Source: Methanosarcinaceae archaeon (GTDB taxonomy: Archaea; Halobacteriota; Methanosarcinia; Methanosarcinales; Methanosarcinaceae). From it: a stretch of DNA of 6,032 nucleotides. The notes under the pieces were generated by a model, which was not told the DNA's origin, did not search any database, and saw only the letters and a list, made by a program, of their open reading frames with translations. Position numbers and translations under genes: made by a program. Of this stretch, positions 5,648-6,032 are shown piece by piece (the stretch's first letter is position 1; each line of letters begins with the position of its first letter). The stretch lies in NCBI GenBank assembly GCA_028690255.1, contig JAQVBP010000090.1, positions 5,914-11,945 on the forward strand, in the 5' to 3' direction.

Positions 5648-5717
5648 TTTTGTTTGGCTATTTTCCAGTTACACTGGAAATCCCACAAATTTCCAATTTG
5701 TGCGATCGCAAAAGTGA
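5644..5717 (-). promoter_or_regulatory. Three-way-junction leader candidate covering the GTG start of the Ig-like gene
   Basis: Read on the minus strand, UCACUUUUG (5717-5709) pairs with CAAAAGUGA (5652-5644) in a 9-bp closing stem. Inside are two perfect 8-bp hairpins with 3-nt loops: CACAAAUU/AAUUUGUG (5702-5684, loop GGA) and UUUCCAGU/ACUGGAAA (5680-5662, loop GUA), joined by GGA. The GTG start (5647-5645) is within the closing stem. A competing 9-bp stem with one G-U pair can form between 5697-5689 and 5681-5673, destroying both hairpins. A TATA-like site at 5737-5748 would start RNA near the first base of the structure. The element could equally be the end of a small mobile element. Confidence 0.5.
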
Positions 5718-5736
5718 GTAAGATTAAAATGCATTA

Positions 5737-5748
5737 TTAATATATTAA
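5737..5748 (-). promoter_or_regulatory. TATA-like palindrome upstream of the Ig-like gene
   Basis: ttaatatattaa is a perfect 12-bp palindrome. On the minus strand a TATA box here predicts a start near 5715, right at the outer arm of the structured leader. Being symmetric, it could also act towards the plus strand. Confidence 0.4.
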
Positions 5749-5787
5749 CGTTTTGAAAACCATTTATTGGAAAGTGGACGCTTATAT

Positions 5788-5814
5788 CCCCTGAGCTAAA
5801 GACTCAGGGGTTTT
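5788..5814. mobile_element. IS200/IS605-end-like hairpin, probable solo remnant (or terminator)
   Basis: CCCCTGAG (5788-5795) and CTCAGGGG (5803-5810) form a perfect 8-bp stem. On the plus strand TTTT follows directly, as in an intrinsic terminator. Read on the minus strand, a C-rich stem, a loop containing CTTTAG and a GGGGAT exit resemble from memory the right-end hairpins of archaeal IS200/IS605 (tnpB) elements. No tnpB or tnpA reading frame is present in the 220 bases to the right, so it would be a remnant. Identity is uncertain. Confidence 0.35.
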
Positions 5815-5851
5815 ACGCTTCATTCTATAAATAAAAGCTAGAAAACCCCTG
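5805..5851. other. 10-bp inverted repeat competing with the neighbouring hairpin
   Basis: CAGGGGTTTT (5805-5814) is exactly complementary to AAAACCCCTG (5842-5851). The first arm overlaps the 3' arm of the 5788-5810 hairpin, so the two structures exclude each other. An inner GCTT/AAGC pair (5817-5820, 5835-5838) may extend the stem. Confidence 0.4.
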
Positions 5852-5920
5852 CCATGAATTTTATTTTATGTTTCAGGCCATAAACGTATACCATACCGGA
5901 CCCCCTGTTTGAATTCATGG
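5852..5920. other. 9-bp inverted repeat flanking 51 bases
   Basis: CCATGAATT (5852-5860) and AATTCATGG (5912-5920) are perfect inverted copies. The right copy overlaps the stop codon of the partial minus-strand frame at 5915-5917. The left copy begins directly where the previous inverted repeat ends. The function is unknown; small element ends are possible. The 267 bases between the two Ig-like frames (5648-5914) hold only these structures and no gene. Confidence 0.35.
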
Positions 5921-6031
5921 ACAAATTTTGAAAAGTGTAATAAATAACAATTTAAAATATTCTGAACTTATTGTACCCTCAATTTCAGCCAGGACCTGCA
6001 ATGTCCCTGGTTTTACTTCCCTGATTTCACT
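5915..6031 (-). CDS. Partial reading frame, probable tail of another Ig-like domain protein
   Basis: The frame is open from the right edge for 38 codons to TGA at 5917-5915; its start lies outside the window. SEIREVKPGTLQVLAEIEG followed by a YFKLLF strand matches the closing strands of a Big_1-like Ig domain. It resembles the same section of the neighbouring gene (SREAGTARIEA and VVEF), with a conserved Gly-Thr and an alternating hydrophobic pattern. The last eight residues (ITLFKICP) do not fit and may come from sequence past a break. It lies upstream of the 5123-5647 gene in the same strand and phase, so the two may be remains of one long multi-domain gene or two tandem paralogues. Evidence is limited by the short length. 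Confidence 0.42.
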   Translation of the reverse strand, partial: SEIREVKPGTLQVLAEIEGTISSEYFKLLFITLFKICP

Positions 6032-6032
6032 T

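Noticed and set aside
5702..5709. GCGATCGC as a HIP1-type repeat
   Set aside because: There is a single occurrence in the window, and the surrounding genes are archaeal in type rather than cyanobacterial.
5815..6032. tnpB or tnpA remnant next to the IS-like hairpin
   Set aside because: No frame in this stretch shows transposase motifs. The only open frame resembles an Ig-like domain tail.
1..6032. tRNA or rRNA genes
   Set aside because: No cloverleaf with a GGTTCRANYCC-type T arm and no rRNA segment was seen on either strand.

Overview
The window looks archaeal, most likely from a methanogen related to Methanosarcina. This is inferred from gene content and signals, not from a marker gene. 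AT-rich TATA-like boxes lie about 25 nt before probable transcript starts. Ribosome binding sites are G-rich, and one gene appears to be leaderless. Coding regions are clearly richer in G+C than the AT-rich intergenic DNA.

Left part (1-2600, all on the minus strand). A small MoaD-type sulfur carrier (2303-2587) is followed after 22 nt by a MoeA-type molybdopterin molybdenumtransferase (1084-2280). They look like one molybdenum/tungsten cofactor operon read from a TATA box at about 2611-2620. Further downstream, behind its own probable promoter, is a tandem pair of CrcB/Fluc fluoride channel genes (483-863 and 107-445). Such pairs usually make a two-subunit fluoride exporter. The second gene lacks an ATG and its start is uncertain.

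Middle part (2600-4850, plus strand). An intergenic region with several inverted repeats leads to a two-CBS-domain protein (2833-3540). Its N-terminal part carries an acidic, proline-rich linker built from five 18-bp tandem repeats. A CPA2/NapA-like Na+/H+ antiporter with an Asp-Asp ion site follows (3673-4845), with its own probable promoter.

Right part (4850-6032). This is the least ordinary stretch. It starts with a small satellite of 11-bp monomers arranged in 33-bp higher-order units (4925-5089). Next is a minus-strand gene for one bacterial-Ig-like (invasin/Big_1-like) domain without a signal peptide (5123-5647). Its GTG start is buried in the closing stem of a compact three-way-junction inverted-repeat structure (5644-5717), placed just downstream of a TATA-like palindrome, so it would be the gene's 5' leader. 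Beyond it are an IS200/IS605-end-like hairpin (5788-5810), a competing inverted repeat (5805-5851), another long-range inverted repeat (5852-5920), and the tail of a second Ig-like reading frame that enters from the right edge (5915-6031). The region resembles a decayed or rearranged surface-protein locus with mobile-element debris. The structured leader is the best candidate for something undescribed.
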